Program-made: the position numbers and the translations under genes
In this document: positions 43,713 to 53,237 of the stretch, in pieces
Numbering within the stretch: the stretch's first letter is position 1
Layout of the letters: every line of letters starts with the position of its first letter
Assembly (NCBI GenBank): GCA_902786015.1
Contig: CADAAU010000003.1
Span: 102,855 to 166,854 of the forward strand
Source: an uncultured Coriobacteriaceae bacterium
GTDB lineage: Bacteria; Actinomycetota; Coriobacteriia; Coriobacteriales; Atopobiaceae
Length of the DNA: 64,000 nt
Direction: 5' to 3'
The notes under the pieces: model-generated
The model's database searches: none
Seen by the model: only the letters and a program-made list of their open reading frames with translations
Told to the model about the DNA's origin: nothing

Positions 43713-43797
43713 ACGTGGAACAGGATCCCTGGGGGAGCTAGTTCCGCGGTACGGGCTCGTCGCACGGAACAAACTCCCCGGGAACTCTGTTCCACGT
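43713..43797. repeat. REPIN-like inverted pair, family 2, diverged
   Basis: Arms at 43713-43746 and 43765-43797 match family 2 in inverted orientation with several mismatches. The loop CGGTACGGGCTCGTCGCA resembles the loop of the pair at 19111, so both derive from one inverted unit. It lies between mfd and the exporter operon. Confidence 0.8.
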
Positions 43798-43806
43798 AAG
43801 GACGCT

Positions 43807-43836
43807 TTGCATGCACAAGTGTACCTGCGTTATGAT
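43807..43836 (+). promoter_or_regulatory. candidate promoter of the NHLM exporter operon
   Basis: TTGCAT, an 18-bp spacer, then TATGAT, 32 bp before the first ATG of the operon. Confidence 0.5.
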
Positions 43837-43867
43837 GTGGACAATCAGACTGGGGGAAGAGGAGACA

Positions 43868-44371
43868 ATGGCTGACGCTGCCCCATCCATCTTCAACAAG
43901 AAGGCGACCGAGAAACTCAGGAGTCCTGACGACCTTGAGGAGTACGTGCGCATAACAAACCCAAGCGTATGGCTTGTTCTTGGCGCGATTACCGTGCTGC
44001 TCCTTGGCTTGTTGTCATGGGGCGTGTTCGGTGCCGTTACATCGAGCATCAAAGTCATGGGAACGGTAGTGGACCGTACACCGTTGTGTATGCTGTCTGC
44101 TGACGAGATTGCCGAGGTCAGTGTGGGTGACGATGCGAGCGTCGGACCAGCCAAGCTACAGGTTAAGTACATTTCCAAAGTTCCCGTATCGCGCGATGAG
44201 GCAAAGAAGATTCTAGAGAACGACTACTTGGTGAGTGCGCTCATGAAGGACGACTGGTGCTACTTGGTCTATTTGCAAAGCGAAGACAAACTCGATGTGA
44301 CTCCAGGCACGCCCATGACGGTCAATATCACGACCGAACGCGTCGCGCCCATCACGCTCATCTTTGAATAG
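43868..44371 (+). CDS. short NHLM-type HlyD-like secretion adaptor
   Basis: Membrane-anchored adaptor of 167 residues for the two ABC proteins that follow. FNKKATEKLRSPDDLEEYVRITNPSVWLVLGAI matches the opening of NHLM-system HlyD proteins, and one membrane helix (VWLVLGAITVLLLGLLSWGVFG) follows. The usual long coiled-coil hairpin is missing; the periplasm-side part is a single beta-rich segment ending APITLIFE. So it is a shortened form. GAGGAG ribosome site at ATG 43868. Assignment is supported by gene order. Confidence 0.78.
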   Translation: MADAAPSIFNKKATEKLRSPDDLEEYVRITNPSVWLVLGAITVLLLGLLSWGVFGAVTSSIKVMGTVVDRTPLCMLSADEIAEVSVGDDASVGPAKLQVKYISKVPVSRDEAKKILENDYLVSALMKDDWCYLVYLQSEDKLDVTPGTPMTVNITTERVAPITLIFE

Positions 44372-44381
44372 GGCTAGCAGC

Positions 44382-46544
44382 ATGGCACGCAAAATCCCAA
44401 ACGTACCCCAAATCATGCAGATGGAGGCGCTCGAGTGCGGCGCAGCCTGTCTGTGCATGGTCTTGGCTTACTACGGCAGATGGGTCCCCCTAGAGATGAT
44501 GCGCGTCGACTGCGGCGTGTCGCGTGATGGCAGCAAGGCGATCAACATCCTAAAGGCCGCGCGCAGGTATGGCATGACGGCCAAGGGTATGGTGTACTCG
44601 GCTGAGGCCATACGCGAAAAGGGGACGTATCCCTGCATCCTCTTTTGGGACTTCAATCACTTCGTGGTGCTCAAGGGATTCAAAAAGAAATACGTCTACA
44701 TCAACGATCCTGCTCGTGGTGCCATAAAGGTGCCCTTCTCGGAGTTTGAGGAACGTTTTACGGGCGTGGCCCTCATGTTCGAGGTGACTGACGAATTCCA
44801 GAAGGGCGGAAAGAAGCCAAATCAGCTGCGCTATGCCATATCGCGTCTCGATGGGCTGGGCGGTGCCGTCGCGTTTGTGATGCTCACTTCTGCCATTGTG
44901 TCGTTGGCAACTATTGTCAACACGTCGCTTGGCAAGGTGTTCATGGACCGTGTTCTGGATGGCAACAACACCGATTGGGTTGTGCCGCTCACGCTGCTCA
45001 TGCTCGTCCTTGCGGCGGTGATTGCCGTCGTTTCGGTGCTCAACGCGGTCAATCTCATGCGCATTCAGGGAAAGATTGCCGTCGTTTCGTCTTCTCGGTT
45101 CATGCGGCACTTGCTTCACCTTCCGGTTGGCTTTTACGGTCAGCGCATGGTGGGCGATTTGCAGCAACGTCAGAACGCCAACGAAACCATCGCCTTCCAG
45201 CTCATCGGGCAGCTAGCCCCGGTAATTATCGACTGCGTCATGCTGGTTCTCTACCTCGTGATCATGGTACGGTTTAGCCTGTTGCTTACGATCGTCGGCC
45301 TTATCACGGTCCTCATCAACACCTTGTTGGCACGCTACATCTCCAACAAACGCATCAACCTTGCGCGTGCGGCGACTACCAACGAGGGCAAGCTCTACGC
45401 CACAACGGTGAGCGGCATCGAAATGATCGAGACCATTAAGTCTTCGGGCGCGGAAATTGGATACTTTGGACGCTGGGCGGGATACCAAGCGGCCGTAAAC
45501 AAGGCCGAGGTTCATACGGCATATCTTAACGAATACCTTGGCGCTCTGCCGTTGATGGTCTCTGGCATCGCCGACATCATTGTGCTCATGCTGGGAGTCT
45601 TGCTTATTGTGTGGGGCGAGTTCACGCCGGGCGCCCTTCTCGCATTTACCGGATTCCTGACGGCATTCATGGCGCCGGTGAGCAAGTTGATAACTATTGG
45701 GCAAACGGTTCAGGAAATGCAGACGCAAATGGAGCGCGTCGAGGATGTTATGTGCTACGACGTCGACGTTCCCGAGGAATGTGAGGACGTGGAGGGGATT
45801 CGCACGCCTTTCGGTCGCGAGAAACTCGTGGGCAACATCGACGTCGAGGGCTTAACGTTTGGATACTCTCCGCTTGAGCCTCCGCTCATCGAGGACTTCG
45901 ACTTGCATGTTGAACCAGGTAGTTGGGTGGCTCTCGTGGGAGGGTCTGGCAGCGGAAAATCCACCATCGCAAAGCTTCTGAGCGGACTGTACGAACCCTG
46001 GAGGGGAACCATCCAGTTCGATGACATGCCCCTCAAAGATATTCCGCGACCCATCATGCGCGGTTCCCTTGCGGTCGTGGACCAAGAGATCGTGAGCTTT
46101 GACGACACTGTGATGGAGAACGTGCGCCTGTGGGATCACTCCATCGAAGACTACGAGGTTATGCTTGCCTGCCGCGATGCTGCGATGCACGATGTCGTGG
46201 TCGATCGTGAGGGAGGATACGACTCTCGCATCCTGCCGGGAGGGCGCAACTTCAGTGGCGGCCAGCTCCAGAGGCTCGAAATTGCCCGCGTGCTGGCGCA
46301 GGATCCCACCATCATTATCTTGGACGAGGCAACGAGCGCGCTCGATTCCCAGACGGAGGAGGAAGTCGTGCGGCGCATTCGCGATCGTGGGATTACGTGC
46401 ATCGTGGTGGCACACCGTCTCTCGACGATTCGCGGTTGCGACGAGATTATCGTGCTCGAAGATGGCAAGCCGATCGAGAGGGGCACACACGACGAGCTAC
46501 TTGCCGCGGACGGGGCCTACGCGAAATTGGTGAGGAACGATTAG
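44382..46544 (+). CDS. NHLM-family ABC transporter with C39 peptidase (peptidase/permease/ATPase)
   Basis: 720 residues that cleave a leader peptide and export the core peptide. C39 peptidase domain: Cys in MEALECGAACL, His in DFNHFVVLKGF, Asp in YVYINDPARG. Then six membrane helices (about 160-430) and an ATPase with Walker A GGSGSGKST, signature FSGGQLQRLE and Walker B IIILDEATSALD. ALECGAACL...YYGRWVPLEMMRVDCGVSRDGSKA fits the NHLM_micro_ABC1 subtype, usually tied to nitrile-hydratase-leader peptides with double-Gly leaders. ATG at 44382 preferred over an upstream TTG. Confidence 0.9.
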   Translation: MARKIPNVPQIMQMEALECGAACLCMVLAYYGRWVPLEMMRVDCGVSRDGSKAINILKAARRYGMTAKGMVYSAEAIREKGTYPCILFWDFNHFVVLKGFKKKYVYINDPARGAIKVPFSEFEERFTGVALMFEVTDEFQKGGKKPNQLRYAISRLDGLGGAVAFVMLTSAIVSLATIVNTSLGKVFMDRVLDGNNTDWVVPLTLLMLVLAAVIAVVSVLNAVNLMRIQGKIAVVSSSRFMRHLLHLPVGFYGQRMVGDLQQRQNANETIAFQLIGQLAPVIIDCVMLVLYLVIMVRFSLLLTIVGLITVLINTLLARYISNKRINLARAATTNEGKLYATTVSGIEMIETIKSSGAEIGYFGRWAGYQAAVNKAEVHTAYLNEYLGALPLMVSGIADIIVLMLGVLLIVWGEFTPGALLAFTGFLTAFMAPVSKLITIGQTVQEMQTQMERVEDVMCYDVDVPEECEDVEGIRTPFGREKLVGNIDVEGLTFGYSPLEPPLIEDFDLHVEPGSWVALVGGSGSGKSTIAKLLSGLYEPWRGTIQFDDMPLKDIPRPIMRGSLAVVDQEIVSFDDTVMENVRLWDHSIEDYEVMLACRDAAMHDVVVDREGGYDSRILPGGRNFSGGQLQRLEIARVLAQDPTIIILDEATSALDSQTEEEVVRRIRDRGITCIVVAHRLSTIRGCDEIIVLEDGKPIERGTHDELLAADGAYAKLVRND

Positions 46545-46545
46545 C

Positions 46546-48729
46546 ATGGACAACATGTTCGAATCCCAAGTAGACAAGCGTGTGAGGCTCAACAATAAGC
46601 TCGTTGAGCATTCCTATGCCGAGCTCGCCGCGAGTGTTACCGATCCTCGTCGTGCTCCCGTCATTACGATGGACGACATACAGCAGACGGATGGTGCGGT
46701 AAAGACCTGCCTCAAGTATCTCCGCATGGAGGTGGGGACTGTTCCCGACAGCGTACGCGATGTCGATGAGCGCGTTGACCTGCTGTGTCGGCCGTCGGGC
46801 ACCATGCATCGCAAGGTGCTTTTGGACGAGAGCTGGTATCGCGAGGCATTCGGCGCCATGTTGGGCAAGCTCGACACGGGCGAGGTGATTGCGCTGCTGC
46901 CGCATGGCGTGCGCGGTTACTACTTTTTGGAGCCTGGCACGGGACGAAAGATTCGGGTGAACAACAGCGTCGCCCAGCACATCCAACCCGATGCGATATG
47001 CTTTTATCCCTCGTTGCCACAGCGCTCGCTAACTGTCCGGGACCTGATTGCATTTGTCTTTAAGGTATTTGACCGTTCGGACTATCTGCTGGTTGTGGTA
47101 GCCGCCCTCACAGCAACCGTTCTTGGCCTGCTGCCAGCATGGGCAAACAAAATCGTGTTTGAAACGGTGGCGCCTTCTGGGCAAGCCGACCTCATACTTC
47201 CCATGACTATGCTGTTGGTTGGCGTCACGGTCTCGTCGGTACTTATCGAGGCCAGTCGTAACTTGGTGATGAATCGCGTCTCGGTAAAGCTCGGAATTGC
47301 CACGGAAGCGGCGACGTTCTCTAGAGTACTCTTGCTCCCAGCCAGCTTCTTTAAGCAGTATTCGTCCGGAAACCTTGCGACTCGTGTGTCGAATCTCTCG
47401 ATTCTATCTCTAAGCATCGCACAGGTATTGCTCGGTACGGGCCTAACCTCATTGCTCTCCCTCGTATATGTGTTCCAGATAGGGGCTTACGCTCCCGTGC
47501 TTACCGTGCCCGCCCTCATTACGGTCCTTGTCGAAGCCAGCATGACCGTCGTTGTGACGCTTTTGACGATGCGCTACGAGTGGCTTTCCATGTCACAACA
47601 GGCAAAGATCTCGGGTACCGAGACGGCGCTCCTAAACGGAATCCAAAAGATTAAGCTCGCGGGCGCCGAGGACCGCGCCTTTTCGCAGTGGGCGCACGAT
47701 TATGCGAAGTATGCGCGCGTGACATACAATCGTCCGGCGGGCTTGAGGGCCCTTCCCGCCCTCACCGCCGTTGTCGGAATCATTGGAACGGCGGTCATCT
47801 TTTATTTTGCGGGCGTATCGAGGGTCAGCGTGGCAAACTACATGGCATTCAACGTCGCGTTCGGGCAGGTGACGGCATCTATCATGGCGCTTGCCGAGGC
47901 ATCGCAGCAGATTTCCCAAATTCCTCCCACGCTCAATATGGTCGCACCCATTCTGGACGCCTCGCCTGAGTTGGCTGGTGACAAGGCTCCCGTCAGCGGT
48001 CTCAACGGTTCGATTACGGTGTCTGACGTTTCGTTCCGCTACGGTGAGAACTCTCCCTATGTTATTAACGACCTTTCGTTCCGCGTGTCTCCTGGGGAGT
48101 ACGTCGCCCTTGTGGGAAGGTCCGGTTGCGGAAAGTCCACTATCGTCCGACTGTTGCTGGGCTTCGAGAAACCAGAGCGGGGAACGATCTTCTATGGCAA
48201 CTACGACGTGAACAAGGTGGATTTGCGGTCGCTCAGGCGCCACGTTGGTACCGTGATGCAGGACGGTCGACTATTCCTGGGTGACATGATGTCCAACATC
48301 ACCATTTCCACGCCTTCGGCAACGCTCGACGACGCATGGAGGGCGGCTGAGATCGCCGGAATTGCCGATGACATCCGCAAGATGCCCATGGGGATGCAGA
48401 CGATTGTGACCGAAGGGTCGGGAGGGGTGTCGGGTGGCCAACGCCAACGCCTGATGATTGCACGCGCCGTGTGCGGAGACCGCAAGATCCTGATTCTTGA
48501 CGAGGCAACGAGCGCCTTGGACAACGTGACGCAAAAGCACGTCATTGATTCGCTGGATTCGCTCCAGTGCACGCGCCTGGTCGTTGCGCATCGCCTGTCT
48601 ACCGTAAAGCACTGTGACCGCATTCTGGTGGTTGACGGGGGACACATCGCCGAGGAGGGTACCTACGACGAGCTGATCGCAAAAGATGGCCTATTTGCGC
48701 AGCTTGTGGCGATGCAACGGCTCGACTAA
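46546..48729 (+). CDS. NHLM-family second ABC transporter permease/ATPase
   Basis: 727 residues. The N-terminal ~180 residues carry an NHLM_micro_ABC2-type cyclic-nucleotide-like region (SGTMHRKVLLDESWYREAFG...LLPHGVRGYYFLEPGTGRKIRVN), followed by six helices and an ATPase: Walker A GRSGCGKST, signature VSGGQRQRL, Walker B ILILDEATSALD. No peptidase domain. It starts one base after the C39 transporter's stop, so the three genes are one operon, probably ABC1-ABC2 acting as a pair with the adaptor. Confidence 0.9.
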   Translation: MDNMFESQVDKRVRLNNKLVEHSYAELAASVTDPRRAPVITMDDIQQTDGAVKTCLKYLRMEVGTVPDSVRDVDERVDLLCRPSGTMHRKVLLDESWYREAFGAMLGKLDTGEVIALLPHGVRGYYFLEPGTGRKIRVNNSVAQHIQPDAICFYPSLPQRSLTVRDLIAFVFKVFDRSDYLLVVVAALTATVLGLLPAWANKIVFETVAPSGQADLILPMTMLLVGVTVSSVLIEASRNLVMNRVSVKLGIATEAATFSRVLLLPASFFKQYSSGNLATRVSNLSILSLSIAQVLLGTGLTSLLSLVYVFQIGAYAPVLTVPALITVLVEASMTVVVTLLTMRYEWLSMSQQAKISGTETALLNGIQKIKLAGAEDRAFSQWAHDYAKYARVTYNRPAGLRALPALTAVVGIIGTAVIFYFAGVSRVSVANYMAFNVAFGQVTASIMALAEASQQISQIPPTLNMVAPILDASPELAGDKAPVSGLNGSITVSDVSFRYGENSPYVINDLSFRVSPGEYVALVGRSGCGKSTIVRLLLGFEKPERGTIFYGNYDVNKVDLRSLRRHVGTVMQDGRLFLGDMMSNITISTPSATLDDAWRAAEIAGIADDIRKMPMGMQTIVTEGSGGVSGGQRQRLMIARAVCGDRKILILDEATSALDNVTQKHVIDSLDSLQCTRLVVAHRLSTVKHCDRILVVDGGHIAEEGTYDELIAKDGLFAQLVAMQRLD

Positions 48730-48808
48730 GGTAACGCCGGGCGTCAGACAAAGGCGCATTCCCAGCCTGCACCCTGCCTGAGCGGTCATTAAGGTTGCTT
48801 TATAAGCT

Positions 48809-48837
48809 GTGACAACTCATTGCGTGGGACCTATAAC
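48809..48837 (+). promoter_or_regulatory. candidate promoter of the esterase gene
   Basis: GTGACA, 17 bp, TATAAC, about 50 bp before ATG 48889. Confidence 0.4.
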
Positions 48838-48888
48838 GTGCGCCGTGCAAGTATAGTGGATGGTGCAACGGCGAGAGAGGGGCACATC

Positions 48889-50820
48889 ATGAATCCTGTA
48901 ACAAGACGGCAGTTCGTGGCTGGTACCGGCGCCTTGGCAACGCTGGGTCTCGCGTCATGTGGCTGCAGCAACAGCAACAACGGCCAAACAGAGAGTCCGG
49001 CGGAAACGCAAGCAACGACGCAGGTGCCGCTGGGAATCGACGCGGCCGCATGGCAATACAACTCGACCGACGACGTGTATTACCAGCTTAGCGTCACGTA
49101 CTGCACGAAGCCAGCGGACGCGAGCTACGAGCAGCTCGCGGTGTTTGTGCCCGGCGCATACTTCGAGGCGACCGACAACGGCAACGGAACGTTTACCTGC
49201 AAGCCGAGCGACGCGAAGGGGGTTGGGTCGTACACTGCAACGACCGCACCTATCGTCATGCCCATCAACACGCCGGGCTATTCTGCGCAAAAGCCGCTGT
49301 CCACCTATCAGTCGATGACGGCGTACACGAGTCAGGGCTTTGTGTACGTCCATGCCGGTTGTCGCGGACGTGACGCTGGGGCTCCGGCGGGGATCGTGGA
49401 CCTCAAGGCCGCCGTGCGGTTCCTGCGTGCGTCTGCTGCCTCGCTGGCCGGGAACACCGAACGAATCTTTACGTTCGGGATGAGCGGTGGCGGAGCTCAG
49501 TCTGCGCTTATGGGGGCAACGGGCAATTCGGCCCTCTATGACGCCTACCTCACGGCGATTGGAGCGGCTACAGGTGTGAGCGATGCCGTGTTTGGCTCCA
49601 TGGACTGGTGTCCTGTCACGGGGCTCGACGTGGGCGACGAGGCCTACGAGTGGATGATGGGTGCCACGCGATCGGGGCTCTCGAGCGAGGACCAGGCCAT
49701 AAGCGATTCTCTTGCTCGTGCGTTTGCGGGTTATATCAACGCGTCGGGCTTCGTGGACGAGGGAGGAGCGGCACTGTCGCTTGAGGAGTCCGAGACGGGC
49801 ATATTCCAAGCGGGCAGCTATTATCAACGTGTCTTGCAGGCAGTGGAGACTTCGCTCAATGACTTCTTGGCTGACACGACGTTTCCGTATGAGGCTCCTG
49901 CAGGACGAGGCGGCGGCATGCAAGCAGGGCGCATACCTCAAGACATGCCGCAAGAAGACCTCGAAGGAGCAACGCGCGGGCCGCGCACCGAGGAAGAGAT
50001 GATTACCGATCCCGAAAACGCGATGGACGGTATGGGTCCGGCTCCGGACGGCTCGACGCCGGGGGCACGGCGTGGCTCCGGCGGGCCGGTCGGCGCGGTG
50101 ATGCTGCCCAAAACCGGCGAGGATGGGACCGAGGTCTCGGACGTCGCTCAGAACGAAGACGTTGCCATAGAGGACGTCGACAACATTACGCGCACCACCA
50201 ACGAGGGCGGTGTGGCGATCTCGGGTACCTACCAGACCGTCGAGGACTACATGGCGGCGCTCAACGCCGACGAGGAGTGGGTTGTGTACGACGCTGCCAC
50301 CAACACTGCGACGATTACGAGCGTGGCGGCCTTCTGTGCGGCGCTCAAGCGCGTGTCGAAGGGACTCGGGGCGTTCGACCAACTCGATCGTGGACAGGGA
50401 GAGAACACCCTGTTTGGTATCGCCGGAACGCCGGCTCACTTCGATGCGACGCTCGCGAGTATCCTGCAGCAGCAGGGGAGTGCGTATGCGGCCGACTATG
50501 CCTCCGACCTGCAGCTCACCGATGCGCAGGGCACTACCATGCAGACGCGCGTCAACATGTACACTCCTCTGTACTACCTGCTGGCCACCTCGGAGGGGTT
50601 TGGGTCGAGTGAGCCTGCCAAGCACTGGCGCATCCGCTCCGGCATAAACCAGGGCGATACGGCGCTTACCACCGAACTCAACCTCGCCTTGGCGCTCAAA
50701 GCCGACAATCGCGTGCAGTCGGTTGACTTCGCTGCGGTTTGGGGACAGGGACACACGGAGGCCGAGCGCACCGGCACCTCGGAAGAGAACTTCATCGCTT
50801 GGGTAAAGGGCTGCCAGTAA
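48889..50820 (+). CDS. Tat-exported lipoprotein esterase, alpha/beta-hydrolase (tannase-like)
   Basis: 643 residues. TRRQFVAGTGALATLGLASC combines a twin-Arg signal with a lipobox, so it is exported folded and lipid-anchored. The nucleophile elbow is GMSGGGAQS (Ser199); a C-terminal WRIRSGINQGDTALTTELN block and GQGHTEAE near the end probably supply the Asp and His. This order recalls tannase/feruloyl-esterase-like proteins in anaerobic Actinobacteria, but the specificity is not established. About residues 340-440 form a low-complexity Gly/Pro/Met insert. GAGAGAGGGG ribosome site. Not linked to the NHLM operon by function that I can see. Confidence 0.72.
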   Translation: MNPVTRRQFVAGTGALATLGLASCGCSNSNNGQTESPAETQATTQVPLGIDAAAWQYNSTDDVYYQLSVTYCTKPADASYEQLAVFVPGAYFEATDNGNGTFTCKPSDAKGVGSYTATTAPIVMPINTPGYSAQKPLSTYQSMTAYTSQGFVYVHAGCRGRDAGAPAGIVDLKAAVRFLRASAASLAGNTERIFTFGMSGGGAQSALMGATGNSALYDAYLTAIGAATGVSDAVFGSMDWCPVTGLDVGDEAYEWMMGATRSGLSSEDQAISDSLARAFAGYINASGFVDEGGAALSLEESETGIFQAGSYYQRVLQAVETSLNDFLADTTFPYEAPAGRGGGMQAGRIPQDMPQEDLEGATRGPRTEEEMITDPENAMDGMGPAPDGSTPGARRGSGGPVGAVMLPKTGEDGTEVSDVAQNEDVAIEDVDNITRTTNEGGVAISGTYQTVEDYMAALNADEEWVVYDAATNTATITSVAAFCAALKRVSKGLGAFDQLDRGQGENTLFGIAGTPAHFDATLASILQQQGSAYAADYASDLQLTDAQGTTMQTRVNMYTPLYYLLATSEGFGSSEPAKHWRIRSGINQGDTALTTELNLALALKADNRVQSVDFAAVWGQGHTEAERTGTSEENFIAWVKGCQ

Positions 50821-50897
50821 GTGGCAACGTACGTCAGGCGGGCCCGGCTCAAATATGCCAAACGGCACATTTGAAGCCGGGCCACCTGCGGCTTTTG

Positions 50898-51953
50898 TTA
50901 GAAGACCAGCTGTCGTTGTGCGACGTAGCTCGCCACAAAGAGGAACCCGTCCACGATGACTTTGATGACGACCTCGGGAGCGGCCGGGAAGGCATAAGTT
51001 CCGAGCGTCGTGAGCGAGGCGCTCAACGCCATGATAGTTGCGGCCAAGATGACGTAGCGCGGCGCCGATACCGTGTCGGAGCGTTCGCTGCGAAAGACGA
51101 TGCGGGAATTTATCGTGTAGTTGACGGTCGCCGAGATCAGGCGCGCCGCAACGGTAGAGATTGCCACGTAGCCGCCCACTCCGCGCAGCATGTTGCAGAT
51201 TACGGCAAACGCGGCGATGTCGGTCCCGCACGACACGAGCGACGAGAGCACGAACGTTAGCGGCTGTCTGAGCAGCGAGCGATAGATGCGCCAGGAGTCG
51301 GTAATGGTGTTGAAGTGCGTCTGGTGGTTGTCCTTGGAGTCGTAGATGGTGACGATGGGCACCTCCACCACGGGCGTCTTGCCGTGGGCGCACGTGAGCA
51401 TCTGCGTCTCGAACTCAAAGCGATCGCCGGGCAAGTCGAGGCATGCGACCATGAGCTCGCGCGGGATGCCACGAAGACCCGTCTGCGTGTCCGAGATGTA
51501 GAAGCCGGTGAGTGCGGCAAACACGCGTGCGGTGATGCGGTTGCCCATGCGGCTTTTCCACGGTACGTCGTCTCCTCCAAAGGCACGCACGCCCATGATG
51601 AGCGAGTCGGGGTTTTGCGTGAGTGCCTCGCGCACGCGTTCGATGCAGTCGGGCGCGTGCTGGCCGTCGGAGTCCGCGGTTACCACGCCCGTCGCCTCTG
51701 GCCATCTGTCGAGCACGTAGGCAAAGGCGTTCTTGAGTGCGGCACCCTTTCCCTTGTTGACGTTGTGTACCAAAAGCGTCCCGTTGTCCGACATTATATC
51801 TGCGGCCTCGGCAAACAACCTCTCGTATGTGGGACCACTGCCATCGTCTACGAGTACGATGGGACCCATTTCCTGTTGCATGAGGGCCTTGAGGAGCTCG
51901 ATCAGACGGGAGTCGGGCTCATAGGCGGGTATGATGATGGGAATGCAGCCCAT
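50898..51953 (-). CDS. fused GT2 glycosyltransferase and GtrA-like membrane protein
   Basis: 351 residues. The GT2 domain (about 1-215) begins IPIIIPAYEPD, with LVDDGSGPTYERLF, VVTADSDGQHAPD (the DxD metal site) and MGVRAFGGDDVPWKSRMGN, typical of dolichol-phosphate-mannose-synthase-like enzymes. The C-terminus is a four-helix GtrA domain (LTFVLSSLVSCGTDIAAFAV...NYTINSRIVF...). Such fusions make and flip a polyprenyl-linked sugar for surface polymers. ATG at 51953 has AGAGGT. It is divergent from the phosphodiester-glycosidase gene. Confidence 0.85.
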   Translation of the reverse strand: MGCIPIIIPAYEPDSRLIELLKALMQQEMGPIVLVDDGSGPTYERLFAEAADIMSDNGTLLVHNVNKGKGAALKNAFAYVLDRWPEATGVVTADSDGQHAPDCIERVREALTQNPDSLIMGVRAFGGDDVPWKSRMGNRITARVFAALTGFYISDTQTGLRGIPRELMVACLDLPGDRFEFETQMLTCAHGKTPVVEVPIVTIYDSKDNHQTHFNTITDSWRIYRSLLRQPLTFVLSSLVSCGTDIAAFAVICNMLRGVGGYVAISTVAARLISATVNYTINSRIVFRSERSDTVSAPRYVILAATIMALSASLTTLGTYAFPAAPEVVIKVIVDGFLFVASYVAQRQLVF

Positions 51954-52142
51954 ATGACCTCTTCTATATATGTGACAGTGGAGTCGATTATACAGGAGTA
52001 TGCGGCCTGGCACGATGCTGCACGCTTTTAACTTCAGTTCAAAGTTGGCCAAAATGCGTGACTCAGACGAAACCGTGGCAGTGAGAATGGGTTTAAGGTA
52101 AGCTAGTAAAACTCTGCAAATTGTCTAATCGGGGAGGCGTAC

Positions 52143-53234
52143 GTGCAACAGCGATCGGATTCGTCGGCGCAGCGAAAGGGGCGCTTGGGACCGGCGAAAA
52201 TCATTAGGCGTTTCTTTGGTGTGCTCTTTACCATAGTCTTGGGCATCCTTATAACGTTAGTGGGGGTTGTCTTCCTGCTGTGTAAGGGCCCGTCGGAGTC
52301 AGCACGCGACCTCACCGTTACCACTTTCCTAGAGACGGGATCACTCAAGTTCATTCCCGGCCTGTTCCTCTCTAAGGACGAGATCAGTGCGATTGTCGAC
52401 AAAACAAAGATGGAAAAGATGGACACCAGCGTTCTCGATGCGAGTATGGTCGACGCGAGCCAGACGGGCGAGGAAGCCGCTGCGCTCGACATGAACGCCA
52501 TCGAGATCAAGGAGATTTCGGGTCGCACGTACTACGCCAAGCTGATGATCGTCAACGATCCGTCGCGTGTAAAGATTGGCGGATCCAACCCGTTTGGCGA
52601 CAGCTGGAACCTCGACCAAATCGTTGAGGGTGCCGGCTGCATTGCGGGCATCAACGGCGGCCTCTATGCAAACATCACCGGTACGGGCGGAAATCCGCGC
52701 GGCGTCGTGGTGATGGACCATGAGGTCAAGTGGATGGACCTCGATGAAGAAGGTCTGTACTTCATTGGCTTTGACGACACGAACCTCCTGCAGATCATCG
52801 ACATCCACGAGATGAGCGAAGAGCAGATTCGTGCGATGATCGCCGAGCGTCACATCCGCGACGGCATCTGCTTCCAGGACGAGGCTTCCGATGCAAACAA
52901 CCACTTTGTACCTCTCGTCATCAACGGCCAGCCGCGCGAGCTCGGCGGACTTGGCTCCGGAGCAAACCCGCGCACGGTCGTGGGCCAGCGCGCCGATGGT
53001 GCGGTTTTGCTGCTGGTCACTGACGGCCGCGGCTCAAAGGGCCACCTTGGCGCAACGGCCTCCGACCTCATCAACATCATGATCGAGAACGGCGCGGTGA
53101 ACGCGGCCAACCTCGACGGTGGCAGCTCGTCGAGCATGTACTACAACGGCAATTACGAGATGACAAGCGTGACGCTCATGTATGCAAACGGCTCGTGGAC
53201 GATGCCCACGGCCGTGGTCGTCGAGGCGAGGTAG
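52143..53234 (+). CDS. phosphodiester glycosidase (NAGPA-family) membrane protein
   Basis: 363 residues with an N-terminal signal-anchor (FFGVLFTIVLGILITLVGVVFLL) and an extracytoplasmic NAGPA-like domain (about 110-363): YYAKLMIVNDPSRV, CIAGINGGLY, GGLGSGANPRTVVGQRADGAVLLLVTDG, AANLDGGSSSSMYYN. The family (EpsL/YveQ-type and NAGPA) cuts GlcNAc-1-phosphodiester or acts on teichoic-type exopolymers. GTG start preceded by GGGGAGG. The next gene starts 4 bp after the stop, so the two are an operon. Confidence 0.83.
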   Translation: MQQRSDSSAQRKGRLGPAKIIRRFFGVLFTIVLGILITLVGVVFLLCKGPSESARDLTVTTFLETGSLKFIPGLFLSKDEISAIVDKTKMEKMDTSVLDASMVDASQTGEEAAALDMNAIEIKEISGRTYYAKLMIVNDPSRVKIGGSNPFGDSWNLDQIVEGAGCIAGINGGLYANITGTGGNPRGVVVMDHEVKWMDLDEEGLYFIGFDDTNLLQIIDIHEMSEEQIRAMIAERHIRDGICFQDEASDANNHFVPLVINGQPRELGGLGSGANPRTVVGQRADGAVLLLVTDGRGSKGHLGATASDLINIMIENGAVNAANLDGGSSSSMYYNGNYEMTSVTLMYANGSWTMPTAVVVEAR

Positions 53235-53237
53235 GTT

